Shown: in pieces, positions 5,716 to 6,012 of the stretch
How the letters are laid out: each line of letters opens with the position of its first letter
Numbering within the stretch: position 1 is the first letter of the stretch
NCBI GenBank assembly: GCA_903823545.1
Contig: CAIJTL010000364.1
Location: 1 to 6,012 of the forward strand
DNA: 6,012 bases
Reading direction: 5' to 3'
From: an uncultured Planctomycetaceae bacterium
GTDB taxonomy: Bacteria; Planctomycetota; Planctomycetia; Planctomycetales; Planctomycetaceae
Position numbers and translations under genes: made by a program
Notes under the pieces: generated by a model
What the model was told of the DNA's origin: nothing
The model's database searches: none
What the model saw: the letters and a program-made list of their open reading frames with translations, nothing else

Positions 5716-6012
5716 GTGATTTACACCGCAAAACAACGCAGGGCGTTTACCAAAGTTGAATTGATAGTGACGATTCTGATCATTGCCGTCTTGATTGCCG
5801 TGCTATTGCCACCGGAGCAAAGTGTGCGTCATGCGTCTCGCCGTTCCCAATGCAAAAACAACCTGAAACAAATTGGCCTTGCCCTTGTAAGTTATCACGA
5901 CATTTACAAGTGCTTTCCTCCAGCCTTTGTTTCTGATGCCGACGGTCGCCCGGCGCATAGCTGGCGAGTGCTGCTGCTGCCATTTCTGGAAGAGAAAATG
6001 CTTTATGACCAA
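5716..6012 (+). CDS. DUF1559 domain protein with prepilin-like N-terminus, partial
   Basis: The first 99 residues are present; the gene continues past the right edge. The N-terminus is RRAFTKVELIVTILIIAVL at residues 8-26, a type IV prepilin/pseudopilin-like signal and hydrophobic helix (16-31), followed by RRSQCKNNLKQIGLAL at 42-57, YHDIYKCFPPAF at 60-71, and SWRVLLLPFLEEKMLYDQ at 82-99. These blocks define the DUF1559 family (Pfam PF07596, formerly SBP_bac_10), greatly expanded in planctomycetes and predicted to be exported by a type II secretion/type IV pilus-like route. Two positions are unusual: Ala10 replaces the glycine normally found before the prepilin peptidase cut, and Lys13 replaces the usual leucine of GFTLVE. 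Glu15 (+5) is kept. The GTG start is fixed by an in-frame stop at 5692-5694 and the Shine-Dalgarno site at 5700-5707. The 39-base gap behind the propeller gene suggests the same transcript. Confidence 0.92.
   Translation, partial: MIYTAKQRRAFTKVELIVTILIIAVLIAVLLPPEQSVRHASRRSQCKNNLKQIGLALVSYHDIYKCFPPAFVSDADGRPAHSWRVLLLPFLEEKMLYDQ

Overview
The window looks like chromosomal DNA from a planctomycete, probably of the Rhodopirellula/Pirellulaceae type. The support is a DUF1559 pseudopilin-like protein with the N-terminal prepilin helix followed by the CKNNLKQIGLAL block, a Tat-exported PQQ-like beta-propeller protein, a remnant of a kinesin-light-chain-type TPR protein, and a long GC-rich palindromic repeat of a kind I associate with planctomycete intergenic regions. 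The taxonomic call is inference from gene content; there is no rRNA or other marker gene here.

Left half (1-2567), all on the minus strand. In transcription order: an enolase-superfamily (mandelate racemase/muconate lactonizing type) sugar-acid enzyme (2567-1443), then ribF, the bifunctional riboflavin kinase/FAD synthetase (1298-366), then a DHH-family phosphoesterase of the NrnA type that runs off the left edge (276-1). ribF and the DHH gene are housekeeping (flavin cofactors, short-RNA turnover). The enolase-family gene is catabolic and probably a separate unit. The 144-base gap before ribF contains a nested set of inverted repeats that could fold as a structured leader.

Centre (2568-3280), a 713-base divergent intergenic region. 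It holds a run of inverted repeats just upstream of the enolase-family gene, one 34+34 base palindromic element (2801-2881), the orphan C-terminal end of a TPR protein (about 2906-3025, no intact gene), and a plausible promoter for the right-hand operon (3183-3212).

Right half (3281-6012), all on the plus strand. An iron-containing alcohol dehydrogenase (3281-4477) overlaps by 13 bases a Tat-exported PQQ-like beta-propeller protein (4465-5676). A DUF1559 protein follows 39 bases later (5716 to beyond the right edge). The overlap and short gap suggest one transcript. A cytoplasmic NAD(P)-type dehydrogenase coupled to an exported propeller protein is a noteworthy pairing, but no joint function can be read from the sequence.

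No tRNA, rRNA, CRISPR array or transposase gene was seen. No clear new multi-gene system is visible. The most intriguing non-coding signals are the ribF leader structure and the repeat/TPR-remnant junction. Several gene starts given here are downstream of the longest possible reading frame, for reasons stated in each entry.
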